Source: Altererythrobacter aquiaggeris (GTDB lineage Bacteria; Pseudomonadota; Alphaproteobacteria; Sphingomonadales; Sphingomonadaceae). Taken from it: DNA of 64,000 bases. Positions 54,189-63,543 of the stretch are shown here, in pieces. Within the stretch, counting starts at the first letter, position 1; each line of letters opens with the position of its first letter. The notes under the pieces are model-generated. The model did not search any database and was not told where the DNA came from. It was given only the letters and a program-made list of their open reading frames with translations. A program made the position numbers and the translations under genes. The stretch spans positions 1,364,001 through 1,428,000 of the forward strand of contig NZ_JBANRL010000001.1 in NCBI RefSeq assembly GCF_037154015.1, written 5' to 3'.

Positions 54189-55553
54189 TTAGCTTGCCAT
54201 TATCCGGTCAACGAGATCGGGCAATCTTTTCATCACACGGTAGCTAAGGCCGGTTGTCCCGCCGGACGGTTCTTCCGGACCATATCCTGTTGAAAAGCCT
54301 AACTTTGCCGCTTCTTTAAGCCGAAGTCCGCCATGCGCCACGGGCCGTATCTCGCCTGCCAAAGAAATTTCGCCCTGCCACACCGAATTGCCGGTTAACG
54401 GCTTATCAGCCAACGCAGAGACCAATGCGGCCGCCACGGCAACGTCTGCCGCGGGATCGGCAAGCCGGTATCCGCCCGCCACGTTGAGATAGACTTCCGC
54501 ACTGCTGAAATTAAGCCCGCAGCGCGATTCGAGAACCGCCAGAAGCATGGCCAGCCGGCTACTGTCCCAGCCGACCACCGATCGGCGCGGCGTTGCACCG
54601 CTTTGTAGCCGGACTATCAGTGCCTGGATTTCGACCAACACAGGACGCGTTCCCTCGACCGCAGGGAACACTGCACTTCCCGCCAACGGTTCACCTTGTC
54701 CTGACAGGAACAATGTCGAAGGATTGCCAACCTCCTCCAAACCGTCGCCTGCCATTGCGAAGACACCGATTTCATCGACCGCACCAAACCGGTTCTTGAG
54801 TGCGCGCAGGATGCGATACTGGTGGCTCCGCTCCCCTTCAAAGGCCATGACGACATCGACCATATGTTCGAGCACGCGCGGTCCGGCAATCGAACCGTCT
54901 TTCGTAACGTGTCCGACCAGCACAAGTGCGCAACCGCTTTCCTTGGCATAGCGGATCAGTTCAAACGCACAGCCGCGCACCTGGCTGACGGTGCCCGGTG
55001 CTCCCTCGATCGTGTCGGAATGCATGGTCTGGATCGAATCGATCACCAGCAACGCGGGGGTTTCCATATTGCCCAGCGTCGTGAGAATATCCCTGACAGA
55101 TGTGGCCGCCGCCAGTTTCACCGGCGCATCCGCCAGACCCAGTCGTGCAGCTCGCATACGGACCTGGCCCGATGCTTCCTCACCGCTCACGTAAACCGCG
55201 CCCCCGCCATCCTTGGCGACCTTGGCTGCTGCTTGCAGAAGCAAGGTCGATTTACCGATACCCGGATCACCGCTCATCAAAATGGCGGAACCTGGCACCA
55301 GCCCGCCGCCAAGCGCCCGGTCAAACTCGGCCAGCCCGGTTGCCCGCCGCTCGAGCGGCACGCTCGGCGCATCTAGCGGCACGAATTCCACCGGCCTGCC
55401 GCCGCTCGACAAATCATGTTTTTGTGAAAACACGGTCGCCGGCGCATCCTCCGCCAGCGTGTTCCACTCACTGCAATCGGCACATTGCCCCTGCCAGCGG
55501 TGCGATACGCCTCCACAAGCCTGGCAGATATAGCGTCGTTTGGTTTTGGCCAT
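54189..55553 (-). CDS. radA: DNA repair protein RadA
   Basis: 454 residues. A four-Cys zinc finger (Cys10, Cys13, Cys24, Cys27), Walker A GDPGIGKST, the RadA-specific KNRFG motif, and a C-terminal Lon-protease-like domain (SLAGEIRPVAHGG). RadA drives branch migration in recombination. ATG 55553 (MAKTKRRYICQACGG) fits the family. The frame is open to 55625. It is divergent from the patatin-like gene at 55624. Confidence 0.96.
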   Translation of the reverse strand: MAKTKRRYICQACGGVSHRWQGQCADCSEWNTLAEDAPATVFSQKHDLSSGGRPVEFVPLDAPSVPLERRATGLAEFDRALGGGLVPGSAILMSGDPGIGKSTLLLQAAAKVAKDGGGAVYVSGEEASGQVRMRAARLGLADAPVKLAAATSVRDILTTLGNMETPALLVIDSIQTMHSDTIEGAPGTVSQVRGCAFELIRYAKESGCALVLVGHVTKDGSIAGPRVLEHMVDVVMAFEGERSHQYRILRALKNRFGAVDEIGVFAMAGDGLEEVGNPSTLFLSGQGEPLAGSAVFPAVEGTRPVLVEIQALIVRLQSGATPRRSVVGWDSSRLAMLLAVLESRCGLNFSSAEVYLNVAGGYRLADPAADVAVAAALVSALADKPLTGNSVWQGEISLAGEIRPVAHGGLRLKEAAKLGFSTGYGPEEPSGGTTGLSYRVMKRLPDLVDRIMAS

Positions 55554-55623
55554 CACCATCCGATAGTAGGAACGGAACGGGAACGCAATTGCCTTTGTCA
55601 GCGCAATTGGGCACAACACGGTC

Positions 55624-57942
55624 ATGCGGCAAAAGGAACTCAGAATTGCGCTGGTATGTTACGGCGGGGTAAGTCTGGCCGTGTATATGCACGGCGTTAC
55701 AAAAGAGCTCTGGAAGCTGGCACGTGCGAGCCGCGCGTTCCATTCCGAAGACCACCTGCCCGTTGGCGCAGAAGGCATCTACAATGAACTGCTGTGCCAT
55801 ATCGAGGCGGAGCGTGATCTGAAACTGAGGGTCCTTCCCGACATTCTCACCGGCGCAAGCGCAGGCGGGATCAATGCAGTTTTCCTCGCCCAGGCCATTC
55901 ACTCCGGCCAGTCGCTCGAACCGCTTACCGATCTCTGGCTCGAATATGCCGACGTCGAGGCGCTGACCGATCCGGACGCCGTGCCGTGGTCCAGAGTTGC
56001 CAAGCTGTGGGCGATGCCACTGGTTGGCTGGCTGCTGCGGCGCCCGGGGAACATGGTGTCCGACAGCGTGGCGAGCGAAACCCGCGAAGAAGTTCGCGGC
56101 AAAATCAGCAGGCTGGTACGCGGCCGGTGGTTCGAACCGCCATTTTCTGGGCTGGGGTTTTCGAAACTGCTTTGCAATGCGCTGGATTCGATGGCCCGGG
56201 AGAACGCCGATGCGCCTTTACTGCCGCCCAACCATCCGATCGACCTGTTTGTAACTGCAACCGACTTTCGCGGTTACCTGGAGCTTCTACGTCTTAACAG
56301 TCCGCCGGTTGCAGAAGAAAGCGAGCACCGCCTGCCGGTAAGTTTTCGCGGCCGGGTCCCGCGTGAGGGCGGCGTGAATCTGGCCGATCCGCTGGAACTG
56401 ACATTGGCTGCGCGCTCCACCGCAAGCTTCCCGGGCGCGTTTCCGCCGCTGCAACTTTCGGAAATAGACCGGCTGGCCGCTGCCACCGGCCGGCAATGGA
56501 CAGGCCGGGCTGATTTTCTTGAACGGATCATGCCGGTGCACGTCAAACACGGCAACGTGGACAATGTTTCTCTCATAGACGGTTCGGTGCTGATTAACGC
56601 ACCTTTCGGCGGCGCCATTTCGGCGCTCAAAGGACGCCCGGCCCAGCGCGAAGTCGATCGGCGGTTCGTATATATCGACCCGCGGCCCGACCGGTTCGGC
56701 ACGCAGCACAAGGAAAAACGTGGCGCCAAAGTCGGATTTTTCTCGGCAATACTGGGATCGCTTTCCACCCTTCCGCGCGAACAACCCATCCGCGATAATC
56801 TGGAAGAAATCGAGGCGCAATCACTGGAAGCCGAGCGTATGCGGCGGATAGTGAATGCACTGCGTCCGGAAGTAGAATCGGCAGTTGAGCGGCTGTTTGG
56901 CCGAACGCTGTTTCTTGATAAGCCGACACCAAAGCGGTTGAAGAGCTGGCGGAACAAAGCCCAGCAAGCGGCTGCGGAACAGGCGGGCTATCCATTTCAT
57001 GCCTATGCGCAGACGAAGTTTGACGGGATTGTCCAGCGCCTCGCCCGCGTAACGATGCAGGCCGCACCTCATCTTATGATGACGGATCCGATGCTGATCG
57101 AACAACGGCTTCGCAGTGAACTGGCTGCGCGCGGGTTGGACAATCTGGGTGCACCCGCCGGCGGCGCTTCGCCCGAGGCAATCGTGTTCTTTCGCGAACA
57201 TGACATTGGTTTCAGAATTCGCCGTCTGCGTCTGATCGCGCGCCGTTTGTCACGCGAATGGGAGACCGATCCGATGCTGAGCGACGGCGACGGCGATACC
57301 GCGCGCGAGGCCATATTCGCAATACTTTCCCTGTATTTTGAACGGGAAGGCGCGGCTTACATGAGCGAGAGCTTTGGCGAGATAGCCAATAACGTCCTCA
57401 CGAATCCCGGCGCAGTACTCGATGCGTTTTCTGGGCAGCGCGAACTGGTTGAGATCGACGATCAGGCAGAACAGATGCTGGCTGTCGCTTTGGCGGGGAT
57501 GTCCAGGGAATTGCGGCGGCGCGTGCTGCTCGCCTATCTAGGTTTTCCGTTTTACGATGTCGCCACGCTACCGCTTTTGCGTAACGAAGGACTTACCGAA
57601 TTTGACCCGATCAAAGTCGACCGGATTTCGCCGGATGATGCGATTTCGATCCGCGCGGGCGGAACGCTGGCCACCCTGCGCGGCACCGAATTTTATAATT
57701 TCGGCGCCTTTTTCAGCCGCGCTTACCGGGAAAACGACTATCTATGGGGTCGGCTTCACGGCGCGGAGCGAATGGTCGATCTTGTATGCTCGACCGTTGA
57801 CGAACCGCTCGACGCAGAAATGGTTGCCAACTTCAAGAAAAGGATATTTTTGGCGATTCTGACAGAGGAAGAAGGTAGGCTAACCGCAGATAGCAATCTT
57901 GTCCCGACGGTACGCGGCGAAGTTGAAGAACAGCTGGGGTAA
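55624..57942 (+). CDS. Patatin-like phospholipase family protein, large form
   Basis: 772 residues. A patatin domain (about 5-350) has an N-terminal CYGGVSLAVYMHGV oxyanion region, the nucleophile Ser79 in GASAGG and the Asp in SLIDGSVLIN, so the Ser-Asp dyad is intact. The long C-terminal region (350-772) belongs to the DUF3376-type extension. It may release fatty acids from membrane lipids; the target is unknown. It starts just after the radA 5' end on the other strand and ends 14 bases before the convergent dnaJ. Confidence 0.88.
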   Translation: MRQKELRIALVCYGGVSLAVYMHGVTKELWKLARASRAFHSEDHLPVGAEGIYNELLCHIEAERDLKLRVLPDILTGASAGGINAVFLAQAIHSGQSLEPLTDLWLEYADVEALTDPDAVPWSRVAKLWAMPLVGWLLRRPGNMVSDSVASETREEVRGKISRLVRGRWFEPPFSGLGFSKLLCNALDSMARENADAPLLPPNHPIDLFVTATDFRGYLELLRLNSPPVAEESEHRLPVSFRGRVPREGGVNLADPLELTLAARSTASFPGAFPPLQLSEIDRLAAATGRQWTGRADFLERIMPVHVKHGNVDNVSLIDGSVLINAPFGGAISALKGRPAQREVDRRFVYIDPRPDRFGTQHKEKRGAKVGFFSAILGSLSTLPREQPIRDNLEEIEAQSLEAERMRRIVNALRPEVESAVERLFGRTLFLDKPTPKRLKSWRNKAQQAAAEQAGYPFHAYAQTKFDGIVQRLARVTMQAAPHLMMTDPMLIEQRLRSELAARGLDNLGAPAGGASPEAIVFFREHDIGFRIRRLRLIARRLSREWETDPMLSDGDGDTAREAIFAILSLYFEREGAAYMSESFGEIANNVLTNPGAVLDAFSGQRELVEIDDQAEQMLAVALAGMSRELRRRVLLAYLGFPFYDVATLPLLRNEGLTEFDPIKVDRISPDDAISIRAGGTLATLRGTEFYNFGAFFSRAYRENDYLWGRLHGAERMVDLVCSTVDEPLDAEMVANFKKRIFLAILTEEEGRLTADSNLVPTVRGEVEEQLG

Positions 57943-57956
57943 TCCGATTGAGACGC

Positions 57957-59084
57957 TTAACTGCCAAATGCATCCTTGATCTTGTCGAAAAACCCGCGAC
58001 ATTCAGGGCTTTCTTCGCCAGTCTCGCTTTCCTGGAATTCCCGGAGTAGTTCCTTTTGTCTGGCGGTCAGTCTGGTTGGTGTTTCGACTGCAATTTCCAC
58101 CACAAGATCGCCGCGACCGCGCCCTTGTAGCACGGGCATACCAGCGCCGCGCTTACGCAGCTGCTTGCCGCTCTGAATGCCGGCAGGAATCTCGATCGAA
58201 TGCGTATCTCCGCCCGGATCAGGTATCTCGACCGTTCCGCCCAGCGATGCGGTGCTGAAGCTGATCGGCATCCGGGTTACCAGGGTCGTGCCTTCGCGTT
58301 CGAAAACACCGTGCCGCTGAATATGCAGGAAAATATACAAGTCGCCCGGAGGCGCACCTTGCGGTCCGGCCTCGCCCTTACCCGACAAGCGGATCCGCGT
58401 GCCGGTATCGACACCGGGCGGGATATTGACATCCAGTTTCTGGGCAGCGTCAACCGCGCCCTCGCCCCGGCAGTTCTTGCACGGGGATTCGATGATCTCG
58501 CCGCGCCCGTGGCAAGTGGGACAAGCCCGCTCGACCACGAATAATCCCTGCTGCGCACGAACTTTCCCGTGGCCGTGGCAAAGGTTGCAAGTCCGCGTGC
58601 CGGTACCGGGTTCCGCTCCGGTGCCGGTACAGATGTCGCACTTTTGCGAGACTTCGATTTCGATCTGCGCGTCTTTACCGTGAAATGCTTCTTCAAGCGT
58701 AATTTCCATGTCATAACGCAAATCTGCGCCGCGGCGAGGTTGGCGTTGACCGCCTCCGCCGCCAAATCCGCCGCCGAATATGGTTTCGAAAATGTCGCCC
58801 AGATCTGAGAACCCGCCTTGCGGGCCGCCCCCTCCGCCGCCATTCATGCCTTGCTCGAAAGCAGCATGGCCATATCTGTCATAAGCCGCTTTTTTCTGCG
58901 GGTCTTTCAGACAGTCGTAGGCCTGGCTGATCGCTTTGAACCGCGCTTCGCTATCGGCATCGCCCGGATTGCGGTCAGGATGAAACTTCATCGCAAGTTT
59001 GCGGTATGACGATTTGATCGCCGCCCCGTCCGCATTTCGGGAGACTTCAAGCAAGTCGTAATAATCGATTTCGGTAGCCGGCAC
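57957..59084 (-). CDS. dnaJ: Chaperone protein DnaJ
   Basis: 375 residues: J-domain with HPD (MKFHPDRN), Gly-rich linker, four zinc-binding CxxCxGxG repeats (CDICTGTG, CNLCHGHG, CPTCHGRG, CKNCRGEG) and the C-terminal substrate domains. It stimulates DnaK ATPase. The start is GTG 59084 with AGGGA about 9 bases upstream. It follows dnaK after 74 bases holding a hairpin. Confidence 0.97.
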   Translation of the reverse strand: MPATEIDYYDLLEVSRNADGAAIKSSYRKLAMKFHPDRNPGDADSEARFKAISQAYDCLKDPQKKAAYDRYGHAAFEQGMNGGGGGGPQGGFSDLGDIFETIFGGGFGGGGGQRQPRRGADLRYDMEITLEEAFHGKDAQIEIEVSQKCDICTGTGAEPGTGTRTCNLCHGHGKVRAQQGLFVVERACPTCHGRGEIIESPCKNCRGEGAVDAAQKLDVNIPPGVDTGTRIRLSGKGEAGPQGAPPGDLYIFLHIQRHGVFEREGTTLVTRMPISFSTASLGGTVEIPDPGGDTHSIEIPAGIQSGKQLRKRGAGMPVLQGRGRGDLVVEIAVETPTRLTARQKELLREFQESETGEESPECRGFFDKIKDAFGS

Positions 59085-59101
59085 TTACACGGTCCCTTCC
59101 A

Positions 59102-59142
59102 TAAAGGATGCCGCCCCCGATTTCGCGGAGGCGGCCCCTTTA
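59102..59142 (-). promoter_or_regulatory. Hairpin between dnaK and dnaJ
   Basis: Stem TAAAGG (59102-59107) with CCTTTA (59137-59142) and an inner stem GCCGCC (59110-59115) with GGCGGC (59130-59135). No T-run follows on the minus strand, so it may be an attenuator or mRNA processing element that lowers dnaJ relative to dnaK. Confidence 0.55.
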
Positions 59143-59158
59143 GTCATCGCCGTCAGGC

Positions 59159-61099
59159 TTACGCCTTCGTATCTTCGCTGGCGCTTTCGTCCACTTCGGA
59201 GAATTCGGCATCTACCACATCTTCGTCAGCCTTGGCGGCCTCATCGGCAGCATCGGCATCACCAGCATCTCCGGCAGCAGCTTGTTCCTGCTCGTAAATC
59301 GACTGGCCCATCTTCATCGCGACTTCGGTCAGAGCCTGGGACTTGGCATTAATGGCATCCGCATCGTCGCCTTCGAGCGCTGTCTTGGCTTCAGCCAGCG
59401 CCGCTTCCACGTCGGCCTTGAGCGATGCGTCGATCTTGTCGCCATGCTCTTCCAGCTGTTTTTCAGTGGCATGGACAAGGCTGTCCGCATTGTTGCGCGC
59501 TTCGGCGCTTTCGCGGCGCTTCTTGTCTTCTTCCGCGAACTTCTCCGCATCCTGAACCATCTGATCGATGTCAGCTTCGTTCAGACCGCCAGACGCCTGG
59601 ATCCGGATCTGCTGTTCCTTGCCGGTGCCCTTGTCTTTAGCCGAAACATTCACGAGACCGTTGGCATCGATATCGAAAGTCACTTCAATCTGCGGAACAC
59701 CGCGCGGGGCTGACGGAATACCGATCAGATCGAACTGGCCGAGAATTTTGTTGTCCGCAGCCATTTCGCGCTCGCCCTGGAATACACGGATCGTCACCGC
59801 CTGCTGATTATCCTCAGCGGTCGAATAGGTCTGTGATTTTTTGGTCGGGATCGTGGTGTTGCGGTCGATCATACGGGTGAAAACGCCGCCCAGTGTCTCG
59901 ATACCCAGCGACAGCGGGGTGACGTCGAGCAACAGAACGTCCTTGACGTCGCCCTGCAAGACACCTGCCTGAATGGCAGCACCCATTGCAACGACTTCGT
60001 CAGGGTTTACGCCGGTGTGCGGTTCCTTGCCGAAGAATTCTTCGACCACCTTACGCACCTTGGGCATACGGGTCATACCGCCAACCAATACAACCTCGTC
60101 AATCGCACTCTTGTCGATACCGGCGTCTTTCAGCGCTTTCTTGCAAGGCTCCAGCGTCCGCTTGATCAGCGCGCCGACCATCTTTTCAAGATCCGAGCGG
60201 CTGATGGTTTCCACCAGATGGAGCGGGGTCGAAGCGCCGCCTTCCATACGTGCAGTGATAAACGGCAGATTGACTTCGGTCGTCTGGGCAGAAGACAGTT
60301 CGATCTTGGCCTTTTCGGCAGCTTCGCGGAGGCGCTGCAAAGCAAGCTTGTCGGTCTTCAGATCCATGTTCTCTTTTTTCTTGAACTGGGCCGCAAGCCA
60401 TTCGACGATTTCGGCATCGAAGTCTTCGCCGCCGAGGAATGTGTCCCCGTTGGTCGATTTCACTTCAAACACCCCGTCGCCGATTTCAAGAACGGAAATA
60501 TCGAATGTACCACCGCCAAGATCATAAACCGCGATGGTCTTGCCGTCTTCCTTGTCCAGCCCATAAGCCAGTGCGGCTGCTGTCGGCTCGTTGATGATAC
60601 GCAGCACTTCGAGACCGGCTATCTGGCCGGCATCCTTGGTTGCCTGACGCTGGGCATCATTGAAGTACGCAGGGACTGTGATGACAGCCTGCGTCACATT
60701 CTCACCAAGGTAGGCCTCGGCGGTCTCTTTCATCTTTTGCAGGATGAAAGCCGAAATTTGCGAAGGGCTGTACTTCTCGCCGCCGGCTTCGACCCATGCA
60801 TCGCCGTTTTTGCCTTTGACGATGTCGTACGGAACCAGTTCCATGTCCTTTTTGGTCATGGGATCTTCAAACCGGCGGCCGATAAGGCGCTTGATCGCAA
60901 AGAGCGTGTTATCCGGATTGGTAACTGCCTGACGCTTGGCCGGCTGGCCGATCAGACGTTCGCCGTCTTTGGTGAAGGCAACGATCGAAGGCGTGGTACG
61001 CGCACCTTCGGAATTTTCAATAACCTTGGGCTTTCCGCCATCCATTACAGCAATACAGCTGTTGGTGGTTCCAAGGTCGATACCGATTACTTTAGCCAT
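59159..61099 (-). CDS. dnaK: Chaperone protein DnaK (Hsp70)
   Basis: 646 residues. It opens with [19 protein letters not shown] and has the phosphate loops [13 protein letters not shown] and [10 protein letters not shown]. The linker [16 protein letters not shown], the substrate domain and the acidic C-terminal tail ([13 protein letters not shown]) follow. An RpoH-type promoter lies about 92 bases upstream (61191-61218). Confidence 0.99.
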   Translation of the reverse strand: MAKVIGIDLGTTNSCIAVMDGGKPKVIENSEGARTTPSIVAFTKDGERLIGQPAKRQAVTNPDNTLFAIKRLIGRRFEDPMTKKDMELVPYDIVKGKNGDAWVEAGGEKYSPSQISAFILQKMKETAEAYLGENVTQAVITVPAYFNDAQRQATKDAGQIAGLEVLRIINEPTAAALAYGLDKEDGKTIAVYDLGGGTFDISVLEIGDGVFEVKSTNGDTFLGGEDFDAEIVEWLAAQFKKKENMDLKTDKLALQRLREAAEKAKIELSSAQTTEVNLPFITARMEGGASTPLHLVETISRSDLEKMVGALIKRTLEPCKKALKDAGIDKSAIDEVVLVGGMTRMPKVRKVVEEFFGKEPHTGVNPDEVVAMGAAIQAGVLQGDVKDVLLLDVTPLSLGIETLGGVFTRMIDRNTTIPTKKSQTYSTAEDNQQAVTIRVFQGEREMAADNKILGQFDLIGIPSAPRGVPQIEVTFDIDANGLVNVSAKDKGTGKEQQIRIQASGGLNEADIDQMVQDAEKFAEEDKKRRESAEARNNADSLVHATEKQLEEHGDKIDASLKADVEAALAEAKTALEGDDADAINAKSQALTEVAMKMGQSIYEQEQAAAGDAGDADAADEAAKADEDVVDAEFSEVDESASEDTKA

Positions 61100-61190
61100 G
61101 GTTTCCCCATCTCACTATTCAATACTGGACGCCGGCATTGCCGCTTCCCAAAAAAAGGCGAAGCTGTCATGCGGCTCGATTACAGGCGGG

Positions 61191-61218
61191 ATATAGGTGC
61201 GGTTTTGCTTGGCACAAG
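61191..61218 (-). promoter_or_regulatory. RpoH (sigma32) promoter of dnaK
   Basis: On the minus strand CTTG (61218-61215) and CCTATAT (61197-61191) are separated by 17 bases, matching the alphaproteobacterial RpoH consensus (CTTG, 17-18 bases, CYTATNT). The start site would be near 61184, giving a leader of about 85 bases. No CIRCE-type inverted repeat was seen. Confidence 0.8.
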
Positions 61219-61265
61219 GGAAGCCAGCGACTACTTTTCGCAACAATCCAAAAAGGGACATTTTT

Positions 61266-61748
61266 ATGAAAACGACGCTTTTGACCGCCACCGCTCTTGC
61301 ATTTGCCACTCTCGGGCTGGCAGCTTGCGGGGAAACCGCAACAGAAACGCCTGGCGCACAGGTCGAGGGAATTCCCGGGGTTTCGGTTGAGAATGCGCGC
61401 CTGGTCCTCCCCGCTGTCGCCGGCAATCCGGGCGTCGTTTATTTCGATATCAAAAATGACGGCGAACGCGGTGTCGCCATCCGCAATGTTGATGTCGCGG
61501 CAGCGCAATCTGCACAGCTGCATGAAATGGCGGAGTGGGAACTCAAGATGCAGATGATGCCGATGGATCAGAAAATGGTTGAACCCGGCCAAACTGTCAG
61601 TTTTGAACCCGGCGCCTATCACGTCATGGCCAACGGCATTGCAGAAGGCACTGCCGCGGGTGGAACCACCGAAGTTACCTTGACCTTTTTAGGCGGCGAC
61701 AAGATCAGCTTTCCGGCTGATGTCCGCGCCGCGGGTGAAGATCGCTGA
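61266..61748 (+). CDS. PCu(A)C family copper chaperone lipoprotein
   Basis: 160 residues. A lipoprotein signal with lipobox LAAC (Cys near residue 21) is followed by the DUF461 domain. The Cu(I)-binding motif is visible: LHEM, then MQMMPM and AYHVM at the expected distances (H-x-M ... M ... H-x-M pattern). PCu(A)C delivers copper to the CuA site of cytochrome oxidase in the periplasm. ATG 61266 has AAAGGGA about 7 bases upstream. It heads a three-gene rightward group and is divergent from dnaK. Confidence 0.9.
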   Translation: MKTTLLTATALAFATLGLAACGETATETPGAQVEGIPGVSVENARLVLPAVAGNPGVVYFDIKNDGERGVAIRNVDVAAAQSAQLHEMAEWELKMQMMPMDQKMVEPGQTVSFEPGAYHVMANGIAEGTAAGGTTEVTLTFLGGDKISFPADVRAAGEDR

Positions 61749-61756
61749 ACGAAAAT

Positions 61757-62257
61757 TTGAGGAATAATCCGGCCGCTTCCTGCCCGATCGGCGGGGAGCG
61801 GCCGCTAACTTCGGGTGAAAGGGCGCTCGCACAGAGCGTCTTTGGTACCGCAATCCGCTATGATGAAGTACGCATTCGGCGCAAGAAATGGTTTCCCTTG
61901 CAGCCCAGGCGCGTGACGATGGCGCCGCGCGGCCACATCCACTTTCACCCTCACAGCGAAGCTTATTGCGAGGACTTCTCACAAGTCTCCGTCATTCGTC
62001 AGGGGCTGTTTATCCACGAGATGGTGCACGTTTGGCAAAGCCAGCAAAAGGGCCGCTGGTGGCTGGTTTTCAACCGGATGCCCTGGGCGCGCTACGATTA
62101 CAGTCTGAAGCCGGGCTGGGGTCTGGAGCGATACGGGATCGAGCAGCAGGCAGAGATCGTGAAACACGCATTCTTGCTTAGAAATGGCTTTGCATTGGCC
62201 GGTGCGACCGATGCGCGTGCCTATGATCTGCTGGTGAAATTTCCCGGCGCAAGTTGA
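61757..62257 (+). CDS. HExxH-containing protein (putative zinc metallopeptidase-like)
   Basis: 166 residues, starting at TTG 61757 (no good Shine-Dalgarno; no other start before the conserved region). It has IHEMVHVWQSQ, an HExxH zinc motif, followed by a possible third ligand Glu in GIEQQAEIV. No signal peptide is seen, so it is probably cytoplasmic. Similar short proteins exist in Erythrobacteraceae as unknowns. It begins eight bases after the copper chaperone stop. Confidence 0.65.
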   Translation: MRNNPAASCPIGGERPLTSGERALAQSVFGTAIRYDEVRIRRKKWFPLQPRRVTMAPRGHIHFHPHSEAYCEDFSQVSVIRQGLFIHEMVHVWQSQQKGRWWLVFNRMPWARYDYSLKPGWGLERYGIEQQAEIVKHAFLLRNGFALAGATDARAYDLLVKFPGAS

Positions 62258-62332
62258 GTTGGCCGGTTTGATTTGATACCAAATCGGGCAGCATCCGGGC
62301 GGCCCAACCCGCGCCCGGCCAGCGAGTCCAGC

Positions 62333-63496
62333 ATGGAGATCACAGACTACGGCATGTCGCGCGAACGCGGCTTTCTATCGCATTATGAAATCGATGCGGT
62401 CACGCTCCCGCCAAGGTTTGACGAAACGTTGCGGGCGGCGAATAATCTTTCGGGCCTGCTATCCACAGGGCGCATACGGCATTGGCTGCATATGCTACCG
62501 GACCCGGTACTTGAAGACTGGGTGATTTCCGCACCGGACGAAGAGCTTCGCACCGCAATGGTGCATTACAGCTTTCTGGTGCAGGCTTATGTCTGGGGCG
62601 AAACCATACCGCCTGCTGCCCTCCCCGCCAATTTGGCAAGGCCGATTGCGGCGTTGGCCAAGCAACTTGGCCAGGCACCGTTGTTGCCATATTCGGGCTA
62701 TGTGCTCGACAATTGGGCGCGGCTGGACAAGCATGGCCCGATCGCTCTCGACAATATATTCATGTACCAGAATTTTGCGGGCGGTGACGACGAAAACTGG
62801 TTCGTACTTATCCATGTCGCGATCGAGGCACAGGCCGGCGTTTTGCTCGACAATGCGGTGAAGCTGGTAGATGCGGCGCATTCCGGAAATGCCGGGGAGG
62901 CCGAGCGGCTGCTGACCGAAATGGAGGGCGCTTGGGAGAATATCTACGAGATTTTCAAGCGGATGCCCGAACGCTGCGATCCGTATATCTATTTCCAGCG
63001 TGTCCGGCCCTACATTCATGGCTGGGCCAACAATCCGGCGCTGGGCGGCGGGCTGATTTACGAAGGCGTCGACGCCTTTGGAGGAATGCCGCAGGCGCTG
63101 CGCGGGCAAACCGGATCACAAAGTTCGATCGTCCCCGCGATGGATGCGCTTTTCGGCGTTACGCACAGTGACGACCCGCTGAAAAGCTTCCTCGACGAAT
63201 TGCACAATTATCGGCCCGTTTTGCACCGCAGGTTCATCGATGACCTGGCCAGGCAATCGAACTTGCGAACATTTGTCGAACTGTCAGATATCCAGTCGCT
63301 GAAAAATGCGTTTAACAGATGTACCGAACAAGTGGCGCGTTTTCGCACCCGGCATCTGGAATATGCTGCCAGCTATATCAACAAACAGGCCGCCAATGTT
63401 CCAGGCAATGATCCCGATGTCGGAACAGGCGGCACACCTTTCATGAAATATCTCAAGAAACACCGCGACGAAAATCGCGCGCAAACTGTGGCCTAG
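62333..63496 (+). CDS. Indoleamine 2,3-dioxygenase family heme protein
   Basis: 387 residues, the usual size. The proximal heme His lies in FRTRHLEYAASYI, and the substrate/propionate loop GTGGTPFM is intact; the N-terminal substrate-pocket helix has LLSTGRIRHWLHML. The family opens the pyrrole ring of tryptophan or related indoles with O2. It is distinct from the common bacterial tryptophan 2,3-dioxygenase. No kynureninase gene is nearby, so the pathway role is open. ATG 62333 preferred; the frame is open from 62273. Confidence 0.85.
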   Translation: MEITDYGMSRERGFLSHYEIDAVTLPPRFDETLRAANNLSGLLSTGRIRHWLHMLPDPVLEDWVISAPDEELRTAMVHYSFLVQAYVWGETIPPAALPANLARPIAALAKQLGQAPLLPYSGYVLDNWARLDKHGPIALDNIFMYQNFAGGDDENWFVLIHVAIEAQAGVLLDNAVKLVDAAHSGNAGEAERLLTEMEGAWENIYEIFKRMPERCDPYIYFQRVRPYIHGWANNPALGGGLIYEGVDAFGGMPQALRGQTGSQSSIVPAMDALFGVTHSDDPLKSFLDELHNYRPVLHRRFIDDLARQSNLRTFVELSDIQSLKNAFNRCTEQVARFRTRHLEYAASYINKQAANVPGNDPDVGTGGTPFMKYLKKHRDENRAQTVA

Positions 63497-63505
63497 CGCC
63501 AAGAA

Positions 63506-63534
63506 CGGAGGCGCTGCATAACGCGGCGCCTCCG
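63506..63534. terminator. Hairpin between the dioxygenase gene and grpE, possible bidirectional terminator
   Basis: A nine-base stem CGGAGGCGC (63506-63514) with GCGCCTCCG (63526-63534) lies between convergent genes ending at 63496 and 63544. There is no T-run on either side, so termination efficiency is uncertain. Confidence 0.5.
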
Positions 63535-63543
63535 CGTCGCTTA

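Noticed and set aside
60017-61390. 457-codon plus-strand frame inside dnaK
   Set aside because: Antisense shadow of dnaK that runs into the copper chaperone region in another frame.
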